Of a stretch of DNA of 64,000 nucleotides, positions 33,886 to 41,639 are shown piece after piece. The stretch lies in contig JBFIHG010000007.1 of NCBI GenBank assembly GCA_041601945.1, positions 1-64,000 of the forward strand. Direction: 5' to 3'. Both the position numbers and the translations under genes were made by a program. The stretch comes from JBFJKD01 sp041601945 (GTDB taxonomy: Bacteria > Pseudomonadota > Gammaproteobacteria > Pseudomonadales > Porticoccaceae). Each line of letters opens with the position of its first letter. Within the stretch, counting starts at the first letter, position 1. Under the pieces are notes generated by a model that worked only from the letters and a program-made list of their open reading frames with translations, ran no database searches and was not told the DNA's origin.

Positions 33886-36606
33886 ATGAACGAATCGATT
33901 ACGCTCGCCCCGCTGCTGTTTTTTGACGAGAAACGATTTCTCGCCAATCTCGCAGCGGGACGTGCCCTCGATGTGTTTAGAGACGCCATTAGCGCCGCCA
34001 ATACCCACTTCGACACCCGTTTCGAGCAGGGCGAGCAGGTGCGTACGCTGGTTACCGAACGTGCTGCTTTTATCGACCGTATCCTCGGCCATGCCTGGAA
34101 TCGCTTTCAGTGGGACAACCATATCGCCCTGCTTGCGGTCGGCGGCTACGGGCGCAATGAGTTACACCCCCAGTCCGATGTGGATCTACTGGTGCTCACT
34201 AAAAGTAACAGTCACCGCGCCTACCAACAGAGCCTGGAAGGTTTTTTCACTTTTTTGTGGGATATTCAACTCACTATCGGGCACAGCGTGCGCTCCGTAT
34301 CCCAGTGCGCCCAGGAAGCCAGGGCTGACATTACCGTCGCCACTAATCTGATGGAAAGCCGCACCCTCGCTGGCAACGGTGCATTGCGCGCGCTGATGGA
34401 GAAAAAAACTGCGCCGGGCAAAATCTGGCGCAGCGATCAATTTTTCCGCGCCAAGTGGGACGAACAGCTGGAGCGCCATCGCAAGCACGGCAATACCGAG
34501 TACAACCTCGAACCCAATATCAAGGAGGCCCCGGGTGGCCTGCGAGACATTCAAACGATCAACTGGGTAGCCAAACGCCATTTCCAGGTTAATTCACTCG
34601 CGGCGCTGGTCGACAAAGGTTTTCTAACCAGCGAAGAATACGACATGTTGCGCCAGGGTGAAGAATTTCTGTGGCGGGTGCGCTACGGACTGCACTTGCT
34701 GGCAAAGCGACCCGAAGAGCGCATGCTGTTTGAATATCAGCGCAAGCTGGCGATAGAATTTGGTTACCGCGACAACGACGAAAGGCTCGCGGTGGAGCAA
34801 TTTATGCAGCGCTACTATCGGGTGGTGCTGAGTATGCGAGAGTTAAACGATGTGTTGCTGCAATACCTCGACGAAGTAATTCTACGTAATAACAAGGCAC
34901 GACAGGTGCGCACTATCAACTCCCGATTTCAAGTGCGCGACGAGCATATCGAAACTGTTCACGAGCATATTTTTGAACAACACCCCTCGGCGCTGCTGGA
35001 AATATTTGTACTGCTGGGGGAGGACGAATCGATTAGGGGCGTACGTTCCGCCACCATCCGGCAGATACAGCGCTATCGACATCTTATTGACGACGCTTAC
35101 CGCAGTAATGCAGATAACATTGCGCTGTTTATGCGCCTGCTGCGTTGCCCCGGAAAATTATCCGACCAACTGCAGCGCATGACCCGCTATGGGATCCTCG
35201 GCAAATACCTGCCCGAATTTGGCCGCATTACCGGGCAGATGCAGCACGACCTGTTTCATATTTATCCCGTGGACGCTCACACCATTCAGGTCATTCGCAA
35301 TATGCGACGCTTCGATCAGGTAGACGCTGCGGAAAAATATCCAGTGGTCTCGCACATCTACAAAACGCTGCCCAAACCGGAACTGCTGTATATCGCCGGC
35401 CTGTTCCACGATATTGGCAAGGGTCGCGGTGGCGACCACTCTACTCTCGGAGCCGTAGACGTGGTCGCATTCGGCCAACGCCACGGGCAGTCCGCACAGG
35501 AAATACGTCTACTTAAATGGCTCGTAGAAAACCATCTGGTGATGTCCAGCACGTCGCAACGGGAGGATATTTCGGATCCCGACGTTATTCACAAGTTCGC
35601 GCGTCTGGTGGGGGATCAAATTCACCTCGACTACCTGTATGCCCTGACCGTAGCCGACATCAATGCCACCAATCCGACGTTGTGGAACAACTGGAAAGGT
35701 TCGCTGATGCGCCAGCTGTATTTCGAGACCCGCACGGCTTTACAGCGCGGGCTTGAAAACCCGGTGGACAAACAGGAGTGGGTGGCGGACACCCGCAACG
35801 AAGCACACGAATTGCTCGCACAGATGGGCATCACAGCTGGCGCGGCGCAAGCGCTGTGGGGCGATGTTGGCGAAGAATTTTTTTTACAGGAAAAAGCCTC
35901 CGTGATTGCACGCTGCACCCATGCCGTGCTCAACGCGGACAACCCGGAGGAACCCATCATTTTGATCGAAAACGCTGGCGTCGAAGAGGCCACGGCTACG
36001 CGTATTTTTATTCACACCACAGGCCTCAACAACGTATTCCCAATTACCGCTGCAGCGCTCGATCAATTGCGGCTGAACATTCAGGATGCACGCCTGAATA
36101 GAACCAGCGGTGGTCACACCTTTGATATGTTCTATGTGCTCGACGACAACAATAATCCCTTTGGCGCAAATCAGTACCAGGTGACCCAGGTACGCAATGC
36201 GCTGAGCAAAGCGCTGCGCAACCCGACGCAGGACATCTTCAGTATTCAGCGACGTACCTCCCGTCAGCTGAAGCAGTTAACCATGGGAACGGCCGTGTAT
36301 TTGAGCAACGACATCGACACAAACGTCACGCTGCTGGAAGTTATCACCCCCGATCGACCTGGGCTGCTCGCTCATCTGGGACGTATCTTTATGCGTTTTG
36401 GGTTACATTTACACAGTGCTAAAATCGCGACCCTCGGCGAGCGGGTGGAAGACACCTTCTATGTTACCGATCTCGATTACCAACCCCTTAGCGACCCGAT
36501 CGTTTGCGAAAAATTGCAAGCGACCATTTGCCAGGAGCTGGATGATCGCAATCGCCAGGAGGCAGAAATCAGCGCGCCGCTACAACAGGTAAAAGTTTTG
36601 CATTGA
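33886..36606 (+). CDS. glnD: Bifunctional uridylyltransferase/uridylyl-removing enzyme GlnD
   Basis: Primary nitrogen sensor: uridylylates PII proteins when glutamine is low and removes the UMP when it is high. The nucleotidyltransferase motif is VGGYGRNELHPQSDVDLL (about residues 85-102). The HD hydrolase domain has LYIAGLFHDIGKGRGGDHS (about residues 504-522). Two C-terminal ACT domains bind glutamine (the second begins VTLLEVITPDRPGLLAHLG). Length is 906 residues (E. coli 890). It lies between map and dapC as in Pseudomonas. Confidence 0.98.
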   Translation: MNESITLAPLLFFDEKRFLANLAAGRALDVFRDAISAANTHFDTRFEQGEQVRTLVTERAAFIDRILGHAWNRFQWDNHIALLAVGGYGRNELHPQSDVDLLVLTKSNSHRAYQQSLEGFFTFLWDIQLTIGHSVRSVSQCAQEARADITVATNLMESRTLAGNGALRALMEKKTAPGKIWRSDQFFRAKWDEQLERHRKHGNTEYNLEPNIKEAPGGLRDIQTINWVAKRHFQVNSLAALVDKGFLTSEEYDMLRQGEEFLWRVRYGLHLLAKRPEERMLFEYQRKLAIEFGYRDNDERLAVEQFMQRYYRVVLSMRELNDVLLQYLDEVILRNNKARQVRTINSRFQVRDEHIETVHEHIFEQHPSALLEIFVLLGEDESIRGVRSATIRQIQRYRHLIDDAYRSNADNIALFMRLLRCPGKLSDQLQRMTRYGILGKYLPEFGRITGQMQHDLFHIYPVDAHTIQVIRNMRRFDQVDAAEKYPVVSHIYKTLPKPELLYIAGLFHDIGKGRGGDHSTLGAVDVVAFGQRHGQSAQEIRLLKWLVENHLVMSSTSQREDISDPDVIHKFARLVGDQIHLDYLYALTVADINATNPTLWNNWKGSLMRQLYFETRTALQRGLENPVDKQEWVADTRNEAHELLAQMGITAGAAQALWGDVGEEFFLQEKASVIARCTHAVLNADNPEEPIILIENAGVEEATATRIFIHTTGLNNVFPITAAALDQLRLNIQDARLNRTSGGHTFDMFYVLDDNNNPFGANQYQVTQVRNALSKALRNPTQDIFSIQRRTSRQLKQLTMGTAVYLSNDIDTNVTLLEVITPDRPGLLAHLGRIFMRFGLHLHSAKIATLGERVEDTFYVTDLDYQPLSDPIVCEKLQATICQELDDRNRQEAEISAPLQQVKVLH

Positions 36607-36684
36607 GCGTGGGCGGGTGACGCGCCTGTTATTGCTGGGCTGGCTTAGCGACTAGCCCCTACACACCCCGTATTGAGACCAGAC

Positions 36685-37878
36685 ATGAATCCAGATCTCA
36701 CCCGGTTACAGCCCTATCCGTTTGAAAAGCTGCGGGCCCTGCTAACCGGTGCGACCCCGCCACAGCAACTGGCGGGAATTAGCCTGGCGGTTGGAGAACC
36801 CCAGCATCCAGCCCCTGCGCGCGTAGTTGAGGCACTGCTGGGCGAAATCGCCAGCCTCTCTGCCTACCCTACCACCAGAGGTCTGTCACAGTTGCGCAGC
36901 ACCATCTCCGCATGGCTCACAGCACGCTTTAAATTGGCCGCCACGCCGATCGACCCGGAACGTCACGTCCTGCCCGTCAATGGCACACGGGAAGCCCTGT
37001 TTGCCTTCGCGCAGGTGGTCGTAGAGCGCAGCGCGCGAGCGACGGTGGTAATGCCCAACCCCTTTTACCAGATCTACGAAGGCGCAGCCATTATGGCAGG
37101 GGCACAGCCGGTGTTTCTGGACTGCACCGCAGACAACCAGTTTCACCCCGATTTCGATAGCGTCAGCGCCGACACCTGGCAACGTTGCCAATTGCTCTAC
37201 CTGTGTTCCCCCGGCAATCCCACCGGCGCGGTGCTCGACCTGGCCACCCTGAAAAAGGTTATCGCCCTGGCGGATGAGCACGACTTTGTGATTGCCAGCG
37301 ACGAGTGTTACTCGGAAATTTACCACGACGAAGATCATCCGCCGCCTGGTCTGCTGCAGGCGTGCGCCGAGCTTGGGCGCGGGGATTTCCGGCGCTGCGT
37401 AGTCTTCCACAGCCTTTCCAAGCGCTCCAACTTGCCAGGACTACGCTCCGGATTTGTCGCGGGGGATGCAGATATACTGGAAAAATTCCTGCTGTATCGC
37501 ACTTATCATGGTTGTGCCATGCCGGTGCAACACCAGATTGCCAGCATCGCTGCCTGGAGCGACGAACAACACGTGCGGGAAAACCGTCAGCAGTACCGGG
37601 AAAAATTTCTGGTCATGATCACAACCCTGGCACAAGTTTTACCGGTGCAACTGCCAGATGCGGGGTTCTATTTATGGCCACAAACGCCGATGGCAGACGA
37701 TCAGTTTGCGCGTGATCTCTACGCGCAACAACACATCACACTGGTGCCCGGACGCTATTTGGCACGCACTGGCAAGAACGGTAATCCAGGGGAAAATCGG
37801 GTACGCATGGCGCTGGTGGCTTCGGCCGAAGAGTGTCGAGAGGCGGCGCGACGCATCGTGTCTTTTCTGGAACCATAA
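36685..37878 (+). CDS. dapC: Succinyldiaminopimelate transaminase
   Basis: PLP-dependent fold-type I aminotransferase that converts N-succinyl-2-amino-6-ketopimelate to N-succinyl-LL-diaminopimelate for lysine and peptidoglycan. Visible features are the N-terminal YPFEKLRALL, the LCSPGNPTGAVLDL cofactor block, ASDECYSEIYHDE, and the PLP lysine in HSLSKRSNLPGLRSGFVAG. The ATG at 36685 gives 397 residues; a TTG four codons upstream is less likely. dapD and dapE of the same pathway lie 3-6 kb downstream and dapA about 14 kb downstream. nth starts 2 nt after its stop. Confidence 0.92.
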   Translation: MNPDLTRLQPYPFEKLRALLTGATPPQQLAGISLAVGEPQHPAPARVVEALLGEIASLSAYPTTRGLSQLRSTISAWLTARFKLAATPIDPERHVLPVNGTREALFAFAQVVVERSARATVVMPNPFYQIYEGAAIMAGAQPVFLDCTADNQFHPDFDSVSADTWQRCQLLYLCSPGNPTGAVLDLATLKKVIALADEHDFVIASDECYSEIYHDEDHPPPGLLQACAELGRGDFRRCVVFHSLSKRSNLPGLRSGFVAGDADILEKFLLYRTYHGCAMPVQHQIASIAAWSDEQHVRENRQQYREKFLVMITTLAQVLPVQLPDAGFYLWPQTPMADDQFARDLYAQQHITLVPGRYLARTGKNGNPGENRVRMALVASAEECREAARRIVSFLEP

Positions 37879-37880
37879 CC

Positions 37881-38534
37881 GTGCTAAAAGCCGAGCGCGT
37901 GCAATTTATCCAGAATACGCTGAACCAACTGTACCCGACTCAGCCCATCCCTCTACAGCATAAAGATCCCTACACCCTGCTGATAGCGGTATTGCTATCC
38001 GCGCAATGTACCGATGAACGCGTCAACAAAGTAACCCCGGCGCTGTTCAAACTGGCGGATACTCCGCGGAAAATGGTGCGCGTTCCCGTGGCAAAAATAC
38101 GCGACATTATTCGACCCTGCGGTCTTTCCCCGAAAAAATCTCAGGCCATCTGGTCACTCTCAGCAATATTGCTGGAGCAACACAGTGGCCAGGTGCCATG
38201 CGACATGGCAGCACTGGAAGCACTGCCCGGGGTTGGCCACAAAACTGCCAGCGTGGTCATGTCACAGGCCTTCGGCGAACCTGCATTTCCGGTTGATACC
38301 CACATTCATCGCCTCGCCCAGCGCTGGGGTTTGAGTAGCGGAAAAAATGTGGTGCAAACTGAAAAGGATCTGAAACGTCTATTTCCGCAAGCCCGTTGGA
38401 ACGCACTGCATCTACAAATTATTTATTACGGCCGCGAACACTGTTCCGCCCGGGGCTGCGACGGCACCCGTTGCACTATTTGCCGCACCTGTTTTCCCAG
38501 GCGCTCTAAACCGATATCTACCAAACGCGCCTGA
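37881..38534 (+). CDS. nth: Endonuclease III (DNA glycosylase/AP lyase)
   Basis: Base-excision repair glycosylase for oxidised pyrimidines. The helix-hairpin-helix and catalytic lysine are in LEALPGVGHKTASVVMSQAF, and the catalytic aspartate is in FPVDTHIHRLAQRWGL. The GTG at 37881 lies 2 nt after dapC and gives 217 residues (E. coli 211). The C-terminal cysteines are C188, C193, C198, C201 and C204. They do not follow the C-x6-C-x2-C-x5-C spacing of the canonical iron-sulfur cluster, so the cluster may be altered or missing. Overall identity as Nth is clear. Confidence 0.93.
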   Translation: MLKAERVQFIQNTLNQLYPTQPIPLQHKDPYTLLIAVLLSAQCTDERVNKVTPALFKLADTPRKMVRVPVAKIRDIIRPCGLSPKKSQAIWSLSAILLEQHSGQVPCDMAALEALPGVGHKTASVVMSQAFGEPAFPVDTHIHRLAQRWGLSSGKNVVQTEKDLKRLFPQARWNALHLQIIYYGREHCSARGCDGTRCTICRTCFPRRSKPISTKRA

Positions 38535-38599
38535 CGCGCTAAGCCGACCTGACGCAAGCCGCCGCTCTTTTGGCGCACCCGAGAATCCCCATAAGCACC

Positions 38600-39115
38600 T
38601 CACCCGGAACGTTGGGGGCGCGCCAATTTTTTGAGTGGTGCGGGAATGCCGTACAGTCGGCGCACACGACTGCCGCTGGGGGCACCCAGGCAAAAGCTTT
38701 CCTCCGGGTCTATCACCATACGCCCCGCCATGGCTTCGCGCCCCAACAACATGCGATAACCCATGGAATCGCGATTGGCCAAAGTCAGTTCGATAGTCCA
38801 GGTACGGGATCGCACTGCGATGGGGACTTTGATCACGTAGCGATTTTCAATACCACCGCCAGAGTTCTTAACTGCACGGCGATCCACCACCCGCGCCTCG
38901 CAATTCACTGTCGTCTTGCGATTTTTTTGTAGTGGATGCACATCGAATCTGACCCACGGCTCTTCCCCGCGTTTAAATGCGTGCACGTTGAAAGCGTGCA
39001 GGGACGAGGTTTTGGCGCCAGAATCCACACGCACCTTGATGGCTGGTATGTCGAGCCCCGGCAACGCGCACCACTCTTCACAGCCTATAGTGATTTTTTC
39101 AGTGACCTTCAGCAT
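38600..39115 (-). CDS. Retropepsin-like aspartic peptidase, stand-alone (RimK-associated family)
   Basis: About 171-residue protein without a signal peptide, unlike its relative at 2461. The active-site motif is KVRVDSGAKTSSLHAFNV, with Ser in place of the usual Thr after Asp. The second strand motif is YRMLLGREAMAGRMVIDP, and EWCALPGLDIPAIK near the start is family-typical. It is commonly annotated as an ATP-dependent zinc protease and is often found beside rimK; no rimK is next to it here. The ATG at 39115 fits the family start; a GTG at 39130 is possible. It is convergent with nth and 89 nt after the nitroreductase. Confidence 0.85.
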   Translation of the reverse strand: MLKVTEKITIGCEEWCALPGLDIPAIKVRVDSGAKTSSLHAFNVHAFKRGEEPWVRFDVHPLQKNRKTTVNCEARVVDRRAVKNSGGGIENRYVIKVPIAVRSRTWTIELTLANRDSMGYRMLLGREAMAGRMVIDPEESFCLGAPSGSRVRRLYGIPAPLKKLARPQRSG

Positions 39116-39204
39116 GCACTTTGCATCCACGCGCCTTGGGAAATCATGTCAAATTTCAGCTCAGCAACTCGCGAGCCTGCTCATTCCCGATGGCCCGGAA
39201 CCCA

Positions 39205-39816
39205 CTAAAAACGGTCCCTCAATACAACCTCCTCAACAGCTAGCTGGCCCGGTCGCGGCCATGCTTCCTTAGTACCTTTGCCGACGGTCACAAACATAGA
39301 AACTAGGTGGTGCTCGGGTAAATTAATGAGTTTGCCAACTGCGTCGTAATCAAAACCATCCATAGGACATGAATCATAGCCCATGGCTTTCGCCGCCAAC
39401 ATCAGGGTTTGCGCCGCAATGCCGCAAGAGCGCATCGCTTCGTCGCGTTGAACCTGATCGTGACCGCGGTAATAGCTGTCGATCATGGGCAACATAAACT
39501 GCTGCAAGCCCGGGTCGGCGTTTTGCCAATAACGACCGGGATCCCTTTCCCAGGATCTGGTGTCGGCACACAGAATAATCAGCAGCGAGGCATCCGTTAC
39601 CTGCGCCTGATCCCAGGCAGCGGCGCGAATCTGACGCCGCAGATCTTTATCTTTAACCACCACAAAACGCCAATTTTGAATGTTAAAAGCGGTCGGCGAT
39701 TTAAGCGCCAGATCAAACAACAACTTTTCTTCTTCGCGGGTGAGCTCGTGATTTACATCGTATTGTTTAACGGCTCGCCTTGTTTCTATCGCTTCAAACA
39801 CATTCATACGGGACAT
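39205..39816 (-). CDS. Nitroreductase family protein
   Basis: FMN-dependent NAD(P)H oxidoreductase fold, 203 residues. The N-terminal FMN-phosphate site is VFEAIETRRAVKQYD, followed by SPTAFNIQNWRFVVVKD and the C-terminal GYDSCPMDGFDYDAVG and VSMFVTVGKGTKEAWPRPGQ. Substrates of this family range from quinones to nitroaromatics and cannot be assigned from sequence. The ATG is at 39814-39816. The 298 nt between it and the ArsC-like gene contain no gene I can support. Confidence 0.9.
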   Translation of the reverse strand: MSRMNVFEAIETRRAVKQYDVNHELTREEEKLLFDLALKSPTAFNIQNWRFVVVKDKDLRRQIRAAAWDQAQVTDASLLIILCADTRSWERDPGRYWQNADPGLQQFMLPMIDSYYRGHDQVQRDEAMRSCGIAAQTLMLAAKAMGYDSCPMDGFDYDAVGKLINLPEHHLVSMFVTVGKGTKEAWPRPGQLAVEEVVLRDRF

Positions 39817-40114
39817 GCCTCTTGTTTTAGTTAATTGACATCTGTAGTTATGGGTTTAATTACCATACGCGGCAGCGGCGGCGCGGTAATTTGCGTCAGT
39901 CCCATTCTGTCACCGCCGACATCGGCATAGCGCACACAGCCGGTTGCTCAAATCACGGCGCCGAAGTATGCCGCCATATGCTAACCCATTCGATAATAGA
40001 GACCTGCCGACGGGATGTCTACCGCACCGATGGTCGCTATGCTGCGATCCAGCGCTGTATCGTTTTACGTATTTTGGTATCCTTGCACGCTCTCTACCGA
40101 TTGAGTTTTTCCCG

Positions 40115-40483
40115 GTGACAGTCCTGTACGGCATCAGTAACTGCGACACGGTAAAAAAAGCGCGTGCCTGGCTCGACCGGCACGCCGTGAGCTATCGTTT
40201 CCACGACTTGCGTCGCGACGGTTTAACCAGCGCCCATCTGCAACGCTGGCTGGCCGCAGTGCAAGACTGGGAAACACTGGTCAACAGGCGTAGTACCACC
40301 TGGAAACAGCTCGACGATGCAACCAGACAACTACTGGATTGCGATACGGTGGCCAAGATACTACTCGACCACCCGACACTCATAAAACGCCCGGTAGTTG
40401 AACGCGACGGCGCGCTGATAGTCGGTTTCAAAATCGACGACTACCAGGCATTCTTTCATTCATCTATCGCCCCTCAGGGCTAA
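40115..40483 (+). CDS. ArsC/Spx-like arsenate reductase family protein (YffB type)
   Basis: Thioredoxin-fold protein of 122 residues. It opens with VLYGISNCDTVKKARAWLDR, where the single cysteine replaces the arsenate reductase CX5R context, and continues VSYRFHDLRRDGLT and KRPVVERDGALIVGFK. This matches the YffB/Spx-related branch found next to dapD or dapE in many gammaproteobacteria. Pseudomonas has a homologue in the same dap region. The biochemical role is unknown; arsenate reduction is not implied. The start at the GTG 40115 is set by similarity, with no good ribosome binding site. dapD begins 12 nt downstream. Confidence 0.85.
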   Translation: MTVLYGISNCDTVKKARAWLDRHAVSYRFHDLRRDGLTSAHLQRWLAAVQDWETLVNRRSTTWKQLDDATRQLLDCDTVAKILLDHPTLIKRPVVERDGALIVGFKIDDYQAFFHSSIAPQG

Positions 40484-40495
40484 CCAGGAACATTC

Positions 40496-41530
40496 ATGAC
40501 ACATCTGTACAGTATTGGTTTGGGTATCGGCACACGCAACGCCGAGGACAGCTGGCTCGAGGTATATTACCCACAACCCCTGCTAAACCCGACACCCGCC
40601 ATTACCGAGGCGTTCGGAGACGTGCTTAATTACACCGGCGGAAACCGTTGTTTCGAACTTGACGAACATCACCTGCAGGCGCTCGCCGGGGAACTGGACG
40701 ACCGTGGCGCAACCAGCCTCGCGAGTCTGGCGCGGCGTCTGAAAGGCAGCTCCCGTCCCGTGGTGGCCACGCTGCTCGCGGACGATAGCGCACCCGCCAC
40801 GGTTCCCGAGGCGTATTTGAAGCTGCACCTGATATCTCACCGCCTCGTGAAACCCCACGGCACTGATCTCACCGGCATATTTGGCGTGCTGCCCAATGTG
40901 GCCTGGACCAACGAAGGGGCCATCGATCTGACTGAACTACCCGACCGGCAGTTGGCGGCCCGTCTCAGGGGGAGCAGCCTGACCGTTGACTGTGTCGATA
41001 AATTTCCAAAGATGACGGACTACGTCGTACCGAGCGGCGTGCGCATCGCCGACACCGCCCGTGTGCGTCTGGGTGCGTACATCGGTGCGGGCACCACCAT
41101 TATGCACGAGGGTTTCGTGAACTTTAACGCTGGTACCGAAGGTCCGGGCATGATCGAAGGCCGGGTTTCGGCCGGCGTATTTATTGGCGCGGGCTCGGAC
41201 CTGGGTGGTAGCAGCTCCACTATGGGCACACTTTCCGGCGGCGGCAATATCATAATTTCCGTGGGCAAAGAATGCTTGCTGGGTGCCAACGCCGGGATCG
41301 GTATTCCACTTGGGGATCGGTGCATTGTCGAGGCCGGGTTGTATATCACGGCGGGTACCAAAGTGGTGTTACTGGACGACCACCGCCAGCCCGCAGGCGA
41401 AGCCAAAGCGCGAGATCTGGCTGGCCGTTCCGACCTGTTGTTCCGGCGTAACTCCCTGAGCGGGGCCATTGAATGTCTGACTAACCGCACTGCCGTGGCC
41501 CTGAACGAGGCGCTGCATACCAATAATTAG
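40496..41530 (+). CDS. dapD: 2,3,4,5-tetrahydropyridine-2,6-dicarboxylate N-succinyltransferase
   Basis: Succinylates tetrahydrodipicolinate in the lysine/diaminopimelate route; a trimeric left-handed beta-helix enzyme. Length is 344 residues, the long Pseudomonas-type form. Hexapeptide-rich segments include RLGAYIGAGTTIMHEGFVNF, GGSSSTMGTLSGGGNIIIS and GANAGIGIPLGDRCIVEAG. It starts at ATG 40496, 12 nt after the ArsC-like gene, so the two are probably one transcript. A 110-nt convergent gap with a short tandem duplication follows. Confidence 0.96.
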   Translation: MTHLYSIGLGIGTRNAEDSWLEVYYPQPLLNPTPAITEAFGDVLNYTGGNRCFELDEHHLQALAGELDDRGATSLASLARRLKGSSRPVVATLLADDSAPATVPEAYLKLHLISHRLVKPHGTDLTGIFGVLPNVAWTNEGAIDLTELPDRQLAARLRGSSLTVDCVDKFPKMTDYVVPSGVRIADTARVRLGAYIGAGTTIMHEGFVNFNAGTEGPGMIEGRVSAGVFIGAGSDLGGSSSTMGTLSGGGNIIISVGKECLLGANAGIGIPLGDRCIVEAGLYITAGTKVVLLDDHRQPAGEAKARDLAGRSDLLFRRNSLSGAIECLTNRTAVALNEALHTNN

Positions 41531-41550
41531 TCAATCCACTGGATATTGGC

Positions 41551-41584
41551 ACCGTAGCTTATGCAGGACCGTAGCTTATGTAGG
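41551..41584. repeat. 17-bp tandem duplication
   Basis: ACCGTAGCTTATGCAGG (41551-41567) is followed directly by the same 17-mer with one change, C to T (41568-41584). It lies in the gap between dapD and the deacetylase gene and looks like a recent slippage or duplication event. Confidence 0.8.
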
Positions 41585-41639
41585 GTTGTTGCGCCCCGTC
41601 GGCAATAACCACCGGGGGCAGTGTAACCACCTCCACGGA

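Noticed and set aside
39831..39947. Minus-strand frame of 38 codons starting with a lipobox-like ATGC after a stop
   Set aside because: No start codon with signal sequence in frame; at most a fragment. The 298-nt gap is left without a gene.
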